From Crossiella sp. SN42 (GTDB lineage: Bacteria > Actinomycetota > Actinomycetes > Mycobacteriales > Pseudonocardiaceae), in NCBI RefSeq assembly GCF_023897065.1, contig NZ_JAMHIV010000023.1, positions 116,987 through 180,986 of the forward strand: DNA of 64,000 nucleotides. The letters are read 5' to 3'. The notes below the pieces were generated by a model. That model made no database searches. It was given only the letters and a program-made list of their open reading frames with translations, and was not told where the DNA came from. This document shows, piece by piece, positions 32,147-39,997 of this stretch (its first letter is position 1; each line of letters begins with the position of its first letter). The position numbers and the translations under genes are program-made.

Positions 32147-32843
32147 CTTCGACCGGTTCCCGATCACGTCCGGGGACCGGGTGCTCGACTTCGGCTGCGG
32201 GCAGGGACGGCACGCCTACGCGGCCTACCGGCGCGGCGGACGGGTGCTGGCGCTGGACCTGGACGGCGCGGTGCTCAAGGAGGTCAGGGACATGTTCGGC
32301 GCGATGGCCCACGTCGGCGAGCCGCCGCCGGGCGCCACCGCGCACGCGATCCAGGGCGACGGGGCGGCGCTGCCCTTCCCCGACCACGCCTTCACCAGGG
32401 TGATGGCCGCCGAGGTGCTGGAGCACCTGCCCGAGGACGACGCGGTGCTGGCCGAGCTGACCAGGGTGCTCGCACCCGGTGGGCTGCTCGCGGTGACCGT
32501 GCCGCGCTGGCTGCCGGAGCGGATCTGCTGGGCGCTGTCCAGGGAGTACCACGAGGTCGAGGGCGGGCACGTGCGCGTCTACCGGCGGCGGGCGCTGCGG
32601 AAACTGTTGCGGCGGCACGGTTTGATCCCGCTGGGCGGCCACCACGCGCACGCGCTGCACACGCCGTACTGGTGGCTCAAGTGCGCGGTCGGGCCGAGCA
32701 ACGAGACCCGGCTGGTCCGCCGCTACCACGAGTTCCTGTGCTGGGACATCGAACACGGCAACTGGGCCTCGCGCACCGCGGAACGCCTGCTGAACCCGGT
32801 GCTCGGCAAGAGCCTGGTGCTCTACGCGGTCAAACCGGCATGA
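32133..32843 (+). CDS. Class I SAM-dependent methyltransferase
   Basis: A 236-residue Rossmann-fold methyltransferase. Motif I is 'DRVLDFGCGQGRHAYAAYRRG', the acidic ribose-binding residue follows in 'VLALDLDG', and the motif IV region is 'LPFPDHAFTRVMAAEVLEHLPED'. The start is TTG 32133, supported by GGAG five bases upstream (CGGAGCGAAC) and by overlap with the glycosyltransferase. Its stop overlaps the next start as ATGA. The substrate is probably the product of the same operon. A Cys/Trp-rich C-terminal part ('PYWWLKCAVG', 'FLCWDIEHGNW') may form the acceptor pocket. Confidence 0.88.
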   Translation: MLTIDFDRFPITSGDRVLDFGCGQGRHAYAAYRRGGRVLALDLDGAVLKEVRDMFGAMAHVGEPPPGATAHAIQGDGAALPFPDHAFTRVMAAEVLEHLPEDDAVLAELTRVLAPGGLLAVTVPRWLPERICWALSREYHEVEGGHVRVYRRRALRKLLRRHGLIPLGGHHAHALHTPYWWLKCAVGPSNETRLVRRYHEFLCWDIEHGNWASRTAERLLNPVLGKSLVLYAVKPA

Positions 32844-33847
32844 CCCCGGCGGAGGTCAGCGCCACCGCGCGCTGGATCCTGGCCGTCCAGCGCGCGGACG
32901 GCGCGATCCCCTGGGACGACGGCGGCAAGCTCGACCCGTGGAACCACGTGGAAGCCGCGATGGGCCTGGACGCGGCAGGCCACCACGCTGAAGCGGCAGC
33001 CGCGTTGCGCTGGCTGGCCGAACGCCAGCGCCCGGACGGCTCCTTCGCCACCGCCTACCAGGACGGCCTGGTCACCGATCCGCACGGCGACAGCAACTTC
33101 ACCGCATACCTGGCTGTGGGCCTGCGCCACCACCTGCGGCACACCGGAAACCTCGCGCTGGCCAGGGAGTTGTGGCCGGTGGTGCGGGCGGCGATGGCGT
33201 TCGTGCTGGACCTGCAACGCCCGGACGGCGCGATCGGCTGGCACCGCAGGCCGGACGGCAGCGCCTGCGAGCTCGCGCTACGCGCCGGGTGCGCGAGCAT
33301 CCACCACGCGCTGCGCTCGGCGGCGCTGCTCGGCCAGCGGCTCGGCGAACCCACCGCGGACCTCTCCGCCGCCGCGGACCGGCTGCGCGCCGCGCTGCTG
33401 GACGCCACGCTCTTCCTGCCCAAACCGCACTCGATGGACTGGTACTACCCGGTGCTCGGCGGCGCGGTCACCGGCGCGGCGGCCCGGGCCTGGCTGATCA
33501 CCGACTGGCACCGGTTCGTGGTGCCCGGCCTCGGCGTCCGCTGCGTGCACGACCAGCCGTGGACGACCGGCGGGGAGACCGCGGAGCTGGCCCTGACTCT
33601 CGCGGTGCAGGGCGAGTCCGCGCTGGCAGGCGCGCTGTTGCGGGACCTGGCCCGGCTGCGCTGCCCGGACGGCGGATACTGGACCGGCTACCAGTTCGCC
33701 AACCGTGTGTTGTGGCCGGACGAGCGCACGACCTGGACCGCGGGCGCGGTGCTGCTCGCCGCCGCGGCGCTCGCCGGCGACCGTGCCACACTCGGCACGT
33801 TCACCCCGGTCCCCGCCGACAAGGAAGCGTTGTGCGCAAGCAGCTGA
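32840..33847 (+). CDS. Prenyltransferase-like alpha/alpha-barrel protein
   Basis: A 335-residue protein of the six-hairpin / terpenoid-cyclase-like toroid class often labelled prenyltransferase. Repeated helix pairs each begin with a QRxDGxI/F turn: 'VQRADGAIPWDDGGKLDPWNHVEAAMGL', 'RQRPDGSFATAY', 'LQRPDGAIGWHRRPDG', 'LRCPDGGYWTGYQF'. Asp-Gly turns and conserved Trp residues resemble both squalene-cyclase QW motifs and glucoamylase-type glycosidases, so either chemistry is possible. ATG 32840 overlaps the methyltransferase stop, and its own stop overlaps the GTPase start by 16 bases. The set of glycosyltransferase, methyltransferase and this protein looks like one pathway. Confidence 0.78.
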   Translation: MTPAEVSATARWILAVQRADGAIPWDDGGKLDPWNHVEAAMGLDAAGHHAEAAAALRWLAERQRPDGSFATAYQDGLVTDPHGDSNFTAYLAVGLRHHLRHTGNLALARELWPVVRAAMAFVLDLQRPDGAIGWHRRPDGSACELALRAGCASIHHALRSAALLGQRLGEPTADLSAAADRLRAALLDATLFLPKPHSMDWYYPVLGGAVTGAAARAWLITDWHRFVVPGLGVRCVHDQPWTTGGETAELALTLAVQGESALAGALLRDLARLRCPDGGYWTGYQFANRVLWPDERTTWTAGAVLLAAAALAGDRATLGTFTPVPADKEALCASS

Positions 33848-34875
33848 TCCCGGTCATCGTGGTCGCCGGATTCCTCGGCTCCGGCAAGACAACCCTGCTC
33901 AACCACCTGCTGCACAACAGCAGGGGTGCCCGGATCGGGGTGGTGGTCAACGACTTCGGGCAGGTCAACATCGACGCGATGCTGGTGGCGGGGCAGGCTG
34001 ACTCGATGGTGTCGCTGTCCAACGGCTGCCTGTGCTGCGTGGCCGACACCTCCGAGCTGGACGAGCTGCTGGACCGGCTGGCCCGGCCGCAGGCCCGGAT
34101 CGACGTGATCGTGATCGAGGCCAGCGGACTGGCCGAACCGCAGACCCTGGTGCGCATGGTGGCCACCAGCGAGAACCCCCGGCTCGGTTACGGCGGGCTG
34201 GTCGAGGTGGTGGACGCGGTGGAGTTCGAGTCCACCCGGCAGCGGCACCCCGAGCTGGACAAGCACCTGCGGCTGGCGGATCTGGTGGTGCTCAACAAGA
34301 CCGACCGGATCGACGACACCGAGCGGTTGCTGCTGCTCAACGAGCTGGAGCAGCTGGCGCCCGGCACGCCGGTGGTGGCCGCCGAGCACGGCAGGGTGGA
34401 CACCGGCCTGCTCTTCGACCACGAGCCGCGCGCCGAGGACCTGTCCCAGCCCCGCCAGCTGACCCTGGACGAGCTGCTCCGCGAGCACGACGACCACCAC
34501 GAACACCTGCACACCGGCTACGACAGCGTGACCTTCACCGAACCCGCGCCGCTGCACCCTGGACGGTTGATGGACTTCCTCCAGGACCGCCCCACCGGCG
34601 TCTACCGGATCAAGGGCTTCGTCCACTTCGGACTCCCCGGCCACGACCAGCGGTTCACCCTGCACACCGTCGGCAGCCACCTGCGGGTGACCCGTTCGCC
34701 CTGGTCACGCGGGGAGTCCCGGCTCAACCAACTGGTGCTGATCGGCACCGACGTGGACCCCGGCGAGGTGCTCGGACGGCTCGCCGGGTGCGTGGACCCG
34801 GACCCGGCGAGCACCGAGGAGCGCACCATGCTGCGGCTGCTGGCCGCGCTGGACGAACCTCAGCCGGAGAACTGA
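33832..34875 (+). CDS. COG0523 / CobW-family GTPase (metal chaperone-like)
   Basis: A 347-residue G3E GTPase. Walker A is 'GFLGSGKTTLLNHLL', the metal-binding CxCC motif is 'SNGCLCCVADTSE', the Glu switch is 'VIVIEASGLAEPQT' and the base-specificity motif is 'LVVLNKTDRID'. The His-rich stretch 'EHDDHHEHLHTGYDS' precedes the C-terminal CobW_C domain ('YRIKGFVHFGLP'). Such proteins deliver zinc, cobalt or nickel, often under metal limitation. GTG 33832 has AAGGA six bases upstream and overlaps the previous gene by 16 bases, so a metalloenzyme of the same operon may be the client. Its 3' end overlaps the convergent HEAT-repeat gene by 16 bases. Confidence 0.9.
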   Translation: MRKQLIPVIVVAGFLGSGKTTLLNHLLHNSRGARIGVVVNDFGQVNIDAMLVAGQADSMVSLSNGCLCCVADTSELDELLDRLARPQARIDVIVIEASGLAEPQTLVRMVATSENPRLGYGGLVEVVDAVEFESTRQRHPELDKHLRLADLVVLNKTDRIDDTERLLLLNELEQLAPGTPVVAAEHGRVDTGLLFDHEPRAEDLSQPRQLTLDELLREHDDHHEHLHTGYDSVTFTEPAPLHPGRLMDFLQDRPTGVYRIKGFVHFGLPGHDQRFTLHTVGSHLRVTRSPWSRGESRLNQLVLIGTDVDPGEVLGRLAGCVDPDPASTEERTMLRLLAALDEPQPEN

Positions 34876-36398
34876 CCGAGCACCGCCTCGAACCCGTCCC
34901 GCCAGGTGCCCAGGTTGTCCTCGCCGCGGGCCAGCAACACCACCCGCGCGGGCACGCCTGCCTCGGCGTAGGCGGCCAGCTTGTGGTGCCCGTCCAAGGC
35001 CACGCCGACCAGGAACCGCTCCTCGTGCTCGGCTGCCACGTAGACGTCCTCGACCCAGCCGAGCACCACCGCGGCGGGCCGCGTAGCAGCCTCGACGGCT
35101 TTCCGGTACCGGGCAACGGTGTCCGGGTCCAGCGCTGCCAACGGCTGCGTGGGCAGCAGCGCGCCGAAGGTCGGCACCGGCCCCGGGATGCGTTGCGGCA
35201 GCTGGAAGTGCTCCACCGCCGGCCAGTCCTCGATCATCTCGGCGCCCTCCCGGAACGCCCAGCGCCGCGACCACCACGACCTCGCGGGCTCGCGCACCCG
35301 CTCCACCGGCAGATCGACCAGATAGGCGCGGTAGTGCCCGGTCGGCAGCTCCCGCACCAGCGGCGCGAGCGCGGTCAACACGCCGTCCGCCAATGAGTCC
35401 ACTGTGGACAGTGCAGTACGTAACCGATCCGCCACCGGGGCGACCACCCGCTCCGGCCAGCCGAGCAGCCGCATGGTGGTCTCGCAGGTCCCGCAGTCCG
35501 AGCTGACCCGGTACAGCGGACTCCCGTCCACCAGCAGCGACTTGTTCCAGCGCGGCCAGGACGATCCCGGCGTGGGCGGGTCGTAGTCGACCCGGATCCG
35601 CCCCCGGCCCTCGTGCAGCTCGAACCGCGCCCGGCGCGCCGACTCCACGGTCAGCCCGCGGATCTCCGGCTCAGCCGGCGCGGCCGGGTCGACCTGGGAC
35701 CAGCTGCGCCACAACGCCTTCCGGTGCACCCGGGACGGCCCGGTCCACAGCGGGGTCAGTGGATCCCGCCCGGTCAACTGGACGAGCGCGTGCTGCACGT
35801 CGCCCGGCGCGTCCACCTCCTTGAGCAGCCGCACCAGGTACGGCACCGCGGCCGGATCGCCCAGCAGCTCCAGCGCGACCACAAACGCCGTGTGCACGAG
35901 CCCGGTCACCCGGTGCAGCCGCTCCGCGATCGGCAGGGTCCAGCGCCGATCACCCAGCCGCCCCAACGCGATCGCCGCCGGTCCCTGTTTGCCCGGCGTG
36001 TCCAGCTGCCGCCCGAGGTACTCGCCGAACCCGGCGTCCCCGGAGAGCCCCATCGCGTGCAGCACCGGATCGGCCGGGCCAAGATCGCGTTCCAGCCGCC
36101 ACAGCAGCTCGGCGGGCACCCGCAACCCCAGCTGCACCGCGGTGCCGAGCAGATCGTGCGCGTCGTCGCCGGAATGCCCGGCCAGCAACCGCAGCAGCGC
36201 GGGTCCGGCCGGTTCGCCCAGGCAGCGCAGCAGCCAGCTCAGCCGCCGCCGCTGGGCCGGTCTCGCCGTGGCATACCGGGCCTCGGCCACCTCGAGGAGA
36301 TCCGGCGGCCCGGCCGTGCGCAGCTCGCTCAGCGCGCGCCACGGATCCGCCGCCACCAGCGCCGCGTCCAGCGCCGCCCTGGTCCCGCCCATCGCCAT
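34860..36398 (-). CDS. HEAT-repeat protein with ParB-like C-terminal motif
   Basis: A 512-residue protein. Residues 1-180 are helical repeats of HEAT type ('GPAAIALGRLGDRRWTLPIAERLHRVTG', 'TAFVVALELLGDPAAVPYLVRLLKEV'). The middle contains a possible zinc site 'SSDCGTCETTMRLLGWP'. The C terminus has 'RFLVGVALDGHHKLAAYAEAGVPARVVLLAR', matching the DGHHR(L)xAx signature of ParB/sulfiredoxin-like folds. No enzyme activity can be assigned. ATG 36398 is preceded by GGGG; ATG 36392 is also possible. It is divergent from the TetR gene over 40 bases and is probably regulated by it. Confidence 0.7.
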   Translation of the reverse strand: MAMGGTRAALDAALVAADPWRALSELRTAGPPDLLEVAEARYATARPAQRRRLSWLLRCLGEPAGPALLRLLAGHSGDDAHDLLGTAVQLGLRVPAELLWRLERDLGPADPVLHAMGLSGDAGFGEYLGRQLDTPGKQGPAAIALGRLGDRRWTLPIAERLHRVTGLVHTAFVVALELLGDPAAVPYLVRLLKEVDAPGDVQHALVQLTGRDPLTPLWTGPSRVHRKALWRSWSQVDPAAPAEPEIRGLTVESARRARFELHEGRGRIRVDYDPPTPGSSWPRWNKSLLVDGSPLYRVSSDCGTCETTMRLLGWPERVVAPVADRLRTALSTVDSLADGVLTALAPLVRELPTGHYRAYLVDLPVERVREPARSWWSRRWAFREGAEMIEDWPAVEHFQLPQRIPGPVPTFGALLPTQPLAALDPDTVARYRKAVEAATRPAAVVLGWVEDVYVAAEHEERFLVGVALDGHHKLAAYAEAGVPARVVLLARGEDNLGTWRDGFEAVLGQFSG

Positions 36399-36438
36399 GC
36401 CCGTTGACCCCGTTCGAATACGACCATAATCTAACGCT

Positions 36439-37044
36439 GTGCCACCGACCGCCGACCACGAGGCCCGCCGCCGCCAGGTGGCCACCGCCCTGCTGTCGGT
36501 GATCGCGAACCACGGCCTGGAGGCGGCCAGCATCGCCAGGGTGGCCGAAGCGGCAGGCGCGTCCACCGGCCTGGTGCAACGGTACTTCCGCAGCAAGGAC
36601 GAGCTGCTGCTTTTCGCCTTCGACCACCTCGTGGAACAGACCCTGGCCCGGCTGGTGGCGGCCGAGCACGTCGGCTCGATCCGGATCCGGCTGTTCCGGG
36701 GGCTGCGCACCATGCTGCCGCTGGATGAGGAGCGGATCACCGAGGCCAGGGTCACCCAGGCCTTCGCCACCCGCGCGTTGCACAGCCCTCGGCTACGCAG
36801 GGTCATCGACGCCTCGGCGCAGATGGTGCGCAAGCAGTGCGCGGCCACCCTGCGCCGGGCCCAGGAGCTGGGCGAGGCGCCCGCGCACCTGGACGCCGAC
36901 TTCGAGGCCACCATGCTGGTCGCCTTCACCGACGGCCTGACCTCGACCATCGTCGCCGACCCGGCCGCGATCAGCCCTGGGGAGGCTGACCGCATGCTGC
37001 TCCGCTACCTCGACCGCGTCTTCGAGGTGGCCGCACCGCACTAG
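36439..37044 (+). CDS. TetR-family transcriptional regulator
   Basis: A 201-residue TetR regulator starting at GTG 36439. The HTH is 'VATALLSVIANHGLEAASIARVAEAAGASTGLVQRYFRSKDELLLFAF', with the typical GLVQRYFxSKDEL recognition helix. The C-terminal ligand domain resembles BetI/AcrR-type dimers. The 40-base divergent spacer to the HEAT-repeat gene is AT-rich (CGAATACGACCATAATC), a likely operator and promoter overlap. The GAP-family membrane protein gene follows 24 bases later and may be under the same control. Confidence 0.88.
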   Translation: MPPTADHEARRRQVATALLSVIANHGLEAASIARVAEAAGASTGLVQRYFRSKDELLLFAFDHLVEQTLARLVAAEHVGSIRIRLFRGLRTMLPLDEERITEARVTQAFATRALHSPRLRRVIDASAQMVRKQCAATLRRAQELGEAPAHLDADFEATMLVAFTDGLTSTIVADPAAISPGEADRMLLRYLDRVFEVAAPH

Positions 37045-37068
37045 AGATTCGCCTTGGGGGGAAACAGA

Positions 37069-37785
37069 ATGCTCGTGCTCACACTGTCCGTGCTCGGCCT
37101 GGCCGTGGTGGACAGCATCAACCCGTCAGTCCTCGGCGTCACGCTGTTCCTGCTGCTCAAGCGCCAGACCGGCCGCTCGGCCACCATCCAGGTGCTGACC
37201 TACCTGGCCGCGGTGGCCGCCACGTACTTCACCCTCGGCGTGCTGCTCATGCTCGGCCTGAGCGCCTTGTCCGGGCAGCTCGGCAACCTGCTGCAGAGCC
37301 CGGTCACCTACGCGATCACCGGCGTGCTCGGGGTGGCGCTGTTCACCTGGAGCTGGGTGGATCACCGGCGGGACAAGAAGAACCCGGAACGCCACCGCGA
37401 CCGCAAGCCCCGGCTGCCGATCTCCGACCGCCTGCCCGCGCTGTTCGCCCTCGGTCTGCTGGTCTCGATCCTGGAGTTCTCCACCGCGCTGCCGTTCCTG
37501 GCCGCGGTGGCCCTGATGACCACCAACGGCCTCTCCGCCGCGGTCTGGCTGCCGCTGCTCGCGGTGTACGTGCTGATCATGGTGCTGCCCGAGCTGGTCC
37601 TGCTCGCGGTGTTCCGCCTGCTCAGCGAGAGCCGACGGGCGCGGCTGGAACGCCTGCGGGACAAGATGTCGGCCAACACCCGCAAGACCGTGCAGTGGAT
37701 CGCCGCGATCGTCGGCTTCCTGCTGATCCGCAACGCCGTCGGCTACTTCGCGATCGCCCTCGGGTGGTACACGCCGAAGTCCTGA
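37069..37785 (+). CDS. GAP-family (SfLAP-like) six-TM membrane protein
   Basis: A 238-residue membrane protein with about six spans: 'LTLSVLGLAVVDSINPSVLGVTLFLLL', 'VLTYLAAVAATYFTLGVLLML', 'YAITGVLGVALFTWSWV', 'LFALGLLVSILEFSTALPFLAAVAL', 'WLPLLAVYVLIMVLPELVLLAVF' and 'WIAAIVGFLLIRNAVGYFAIAL'. The 'DSINPSVLG' start and 'EFSTALPFLAA' repeat match the GAP/LysE-like fold whose mycobacterial members help address glycolipids to the surface. ATG 37069 has GGGGGGA six bases upstream. It lies behind a TetR gene and directly before an APH-like gene (TGA then GTG with no gap). Confidence 0.8.
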   Translation: MLVLTLSVLGLAVVDSINPSVLGVTLFLLLKRQTGRSATIQVLTYLAAVAATYFTLGVLLMLGLSALSGQLGNLLQSPVTYAITGVLGVALFTWSWVDHRRDKKNPERHRDRKPRLPISDRLPALFALGLLVSILEFSTALPFLAAVALMTTNGLSAAVWLPLLAVYVLIMVLPELVLLAVFRLLSESRRARLERLRDKMSANTRKTVQWIAAIVGFLLIRNAVGYFAIALGWYTPKS

Positions 37786-38709
37786 GTGGGCGAGACTGGG
37801 CCGGTGCTCGCCGAGGAGATCGCCGCCGTGGAAGCCGCGCTGGGCAGCAGGGTGCTGGCCAGCCGCACCCTGGCCGGCGGCTTCTCGCACCAGACCAGCC
37901 TGCTCACGCTGACCGACGGCCAGGTGGTGGCCCGCCGCGGCGGCCCCGATCCGGCGATCGAGGCGGCGGTGATGGCCGCGGCCCGCCCGCTGGCGCCGGT
38001 GCCGGAGGTGCTGCTGGTCCGACCGGTCATGGTCATCGAGCACGTCACCGGCACGCTGCTCAGCCACGTGCTCGCCGACGACTCGCTCAGTCCGGCGGAC
38101 CTGCGCGCGCTCGGCGCCGAGGTCGGCCGGGTCGCGGCGGCGGTGAGCGCGCGGGCGTTCGACCGGCCGGGGTTCTTCGCCGACGAGCAGCTCACCGTCC
38201 GCCCGGAGCGCCCCTGGTCCCAGCAGCTGCCGGAGGTGGTGGCGGAGTGGCTGGCGGCCGCCCCGGCGTCCCGGCTGCCCGCCGCCGCCAAGTCCGCCTG
38301 GCTGGCGCTGTGCACGGCGCACGCCCCGGCGCTGGCCGCGGTCGACGGGCACGCCCGGCTGGTGCACTCCGACCTCAACCCGAAGAACATCCTCATCAGC
38401 AGGGCCGGTCGCGGCTGGCGGGTGGACGCGCTGCTGGACTGGGAGTTCAGCTACTCGGGCTGCCCGTACGGCGACGCGGCGAACATGGCCCGCTTCGACG
38501 ACAACACCGACTTCCTGGCCGGTTTCCTCGCCGCCTTCGCCGAGCACCAGCCCGCCGACCTGCCGCCCCTCGCGGACTGGGCGTACCTGGGCCGGGTGCT
38601 GGACATGTTCGCCCTCACCGAGCTGGTCACCCGCCCGGCGCCGCACCCGATCGCGGACCAGGCGGCCGAACGGATCCGGCACTGGTCGGAGCACGGCATC
38701 CCCAGCTGA
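37786..38709 (+). CDS. Aminoglycoside-phosphotransferase-like (APH/choline kinase fold) protein
   Basis: A 307-residue kinase-fold protein. The catalytic loop is 'LVHSDLNPKNILIS' (HxDxxxxN) and the metal-binding Asp is in 'ALLDWEFSYSGCPYGDAANMARF'. The N lobe has 'LAGGFSHQTSLLTLTDGQVVARRG', with Arg-Arg where the nucleotide-binding Lys normally lies. Relatives phosphorylate aminoglycosides, macrolides, homoserine, fructosamine or choline, so resistance should not be assumed. The start GTG directly abuts the GAP-family stop; GTG 37804 is an alternative. Confidence 0.82.
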   Translation: MGETGPVLAEEIAAVEAALGSRVLASRTLAGGFSHQTSLLTLTDGQVVARRGGPDPAIEAAVMAAARPLAPVPEVLLVRPVMVIEHVTGTLLSHVLADDSLSPADLRALGAEVGRVAAAVSARAFDRPGFFADEQLTVRPERPWSQQLPEVVAEWLAAAPASRLPAAAKSAWLALCTAHAPALAAVDGHARLVHSDLNPKNILISRAGRGWRVDALLDWEFSYSGCPYGDAANMARFDDNTDFLAGFLAAFAEHQPADLPPLADWAYLGRVLDMFALTELVTRPAPHPIADQAAERIRHWSEHGIPS

Positions 38710-38726
38710 TCGAACAGGTGTTCGAG

Positions 38727-38776
38727 TTGTCCACAGAGTTGTCCACAACGGGGGATAACTCGGAGAGTTGTACACA
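38727..38776 (+). promoter_or_regulatory. DnaA-box-like cluster upstream of the DinB-like gene
   Basis: Two perfect TTGTCCACA sequences (38727-38735 and 38739-38747, start to start 12 bases) match the actinobacterial DnaA box. A third, TTGTACACA (38768-38776), differs by one base and ends at the first base of the start codon. The region is otherwise a 66-base intergenic spacer. DnaA binding would place the DinB-like gene under replication-linked control or titrate DnaA; this is inferred. Confidence 0.5.
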
Positions 38777-39363
38777 TGACCGACCCCAAGGCCGACCTGC
38801 GCCATTACCTCCAGACCGCCCGCGAAGCCCTGCTGTGGAAGCTGGAGGGCCTCGGCGAGTACGACATCCGCCGACCGCTCACCCCCACGGGCACGAACCT
38901 GTTGGGCCTGGTCAAGCACGTGGCAGGCTGCGAGATCGGCTACTTCGGCCTGGTCTTCGGCCGCCCGTTCGAGCAGGAATTGCCCTGGCTGTCCGATGAC
39001 GCCGAGCCCAACTCCGACCTGTGGGCGACCGCGGACGAGTCCCGCGCGGACATCATCGACCTGTACCGCAGGGTGTGGACGCATTCGGACCAGACGATCA
39101 CCAGCCTGCCCCTGGACGCGGTCGGCCGGGTGCCGCACTGGCCGGCCGAGCGCGCCGAGGTGACCCTGCACAAGGCGCTGACCCACATGATCGCCGAGAC
39201 CCACCGGCACGCTGGCCACGCCGACATCGTCCGCGAACTGATCGATGGCACCACCGGCCTGCGCCCGGACAATGACAACCTGCCGGAAGCCGATAAGTCC
39301 TGGTGGGCGGCCTACCATGCCAACCTGGAAGAGGTGGCCAAGGAAGCGAGCCGACCCGCCTGA
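38776..39363 (+). CDS. DinB/DUF664-family protein
   Basis: A 195-residue four-helix DinB-like protein. Candidate metal ligands of the usual three-His set are in 'GLVKHVAGCEIGYF' and 'LTHMIAETHRHAGHADIVREL'. The latter helix, with HMIxETxRHxGHxD, is the family hallmark. These proteins include mycothiol- and bacillithiol-dependent S-transferases, which fits a mycothiol-producing host. ATG 38776 follows GGAGAG. It is preceded by DnaA-box-like sites. Substrate unknown. Confidence 0.87.
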   Translation: MTDPKADLRHYLQTAREALLWKLEGLGEYDIRRPLTPTGTNLLGLVKHVAGCEIGYFGLVFGRPFEQELPWLSDDAEPNSDLWATADESRADIIDLYRRVWTHSDQTITSLPLDAVGRVPHWPAERAEVTLHKALTHMIAETHRHAGHADIVRELIDGTTGLRPDNDNLPEADKSWWAAYHANLEEVAKEASRPA

Positions 39364-39377
39364 CGCCACCCCCGACT

Positions 39378-39413
39378 TGCCATGGCACCAAAGTGATGCC
39401 ATAGTTGTGCCAT
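39378..39413 (+). promoter_or_regulatory. TGCCAT repeats over the start of the ribbon-helix-helix gene (candidate operator)
   Basis: TGCCAT occurs at 39378, 39397 and 39408, with an inverted ATGGCA at 39382 forming the palindrome TGCCATGGCA. The last copy overlaps the start codon. Short repeated hexamers of this kind are typical operators of ribbon-helix-helix proteins, so autorepression by the encoded protein is likely. Confidence 0.5.
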
Positions 39414-39924
39414 GGACCTGACGCCCTACGTCGAGAACCTCCGCAACGAGCTCGCGGTAGCCGCCGGAGCCGGTGGCGAGGAAGCTCGGGCGCTGGCGGA
39501 CCGGCTCAGCGCACCACTGGAGTCAGCAGTGCGGCTGACCTTGCTGGAAGCCCTGTCGACGGCCGCGGACGAGATCACCCGGGAGCTGGCTCCCGGCTCG
39601 GTCGACCTGCGGCTGCGCGCCGGTTCGCCCACATTCGTGGTCACCCCGGCACCCGGGGCCGCCGCGTTCGAGGACACCGCGCGGCAGCACGATGGCACCA
39701 CCGATGCGCCACAGCTGACCGCCGAGGGCGACGACGGTCCGATGACCAGGATCAACCTGCGCCTGCCCGAACAGCTCAAGGCCAGGGTCGAGGAGGCCGC
39801 GGGCCGCGAACGGCTCTCGGTCAACGCCTGGCTGGTCCGGGCCGCCGCCGCGGCACTCCAGCCAGAACCGCCGGCTCGCCGAGACCGGGCGTTCGGCCAG
39901 AAGTTCACCGGCTGGGTGCGCTAA
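39412..39924 (+). CDS. Ribbon-helix-helix (HicB/Arc-like) regulator
   Basis: A 170-residue protein. The C-terminal third is a ribbon-helix-helix DNA-binding unit: 'MTRINLRLPEQLKARVEEAAGRERLSVNAWLVRAAAAAL', with the beta strand TRINLRLP and two helices. The N-terminal part is a helical domain of unknown role followed by an acidic, Gly-rich linker. Related proteins are labelled HicB-type antitoxins, but no HicA-like toxin is adjacent. The next gene, 73 bases on, encodes a DUF4097 protein. I recall the same pairing in other actinomycetes, which would make this a regulator of that gene instead of an antitoxin. Confidence 0.8.
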   Translation: MDLTPYVENLRNELAVAAGAGGEEARALADRLSAPLESAVRLTLLEALSTAADEITRELAPGSVDLRLRAGSPTFVVTPAPGAAAFEDTARQHDGTTDAPQLTAEGDDGPMTRINLRLPEQLKARVEEAAGRERLSVNAWLVRAAAAALQPEPPARRDRAFGQKFTGWVR

Positions 39925-39997
39925 CCCCCACGCCGCTCCACCCCACACGTTCCCCACCAGCGGGAACGCTCACCAACCACCCCAGAAGGGCACAGCC

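Noticed and set aside
37786..38709. Aminoglycoside resistance gene
   Set aside because: Only the APH kinase fold is visible; the family covers many substrates and the N-lobe Lys is replaced, so resistance is not supported.
37126..39402. A 758-residue minus-strand frame
   Set aside because: It spans three well-supported plus-strand genes and has shadow composition with no recognisable domain.
39412..39924. HicAB toxin-antitoxin system
   Set aside because: The ribbon-helix-helix protein resembles HicB, but no HicA-like toxin gene is adjacent.
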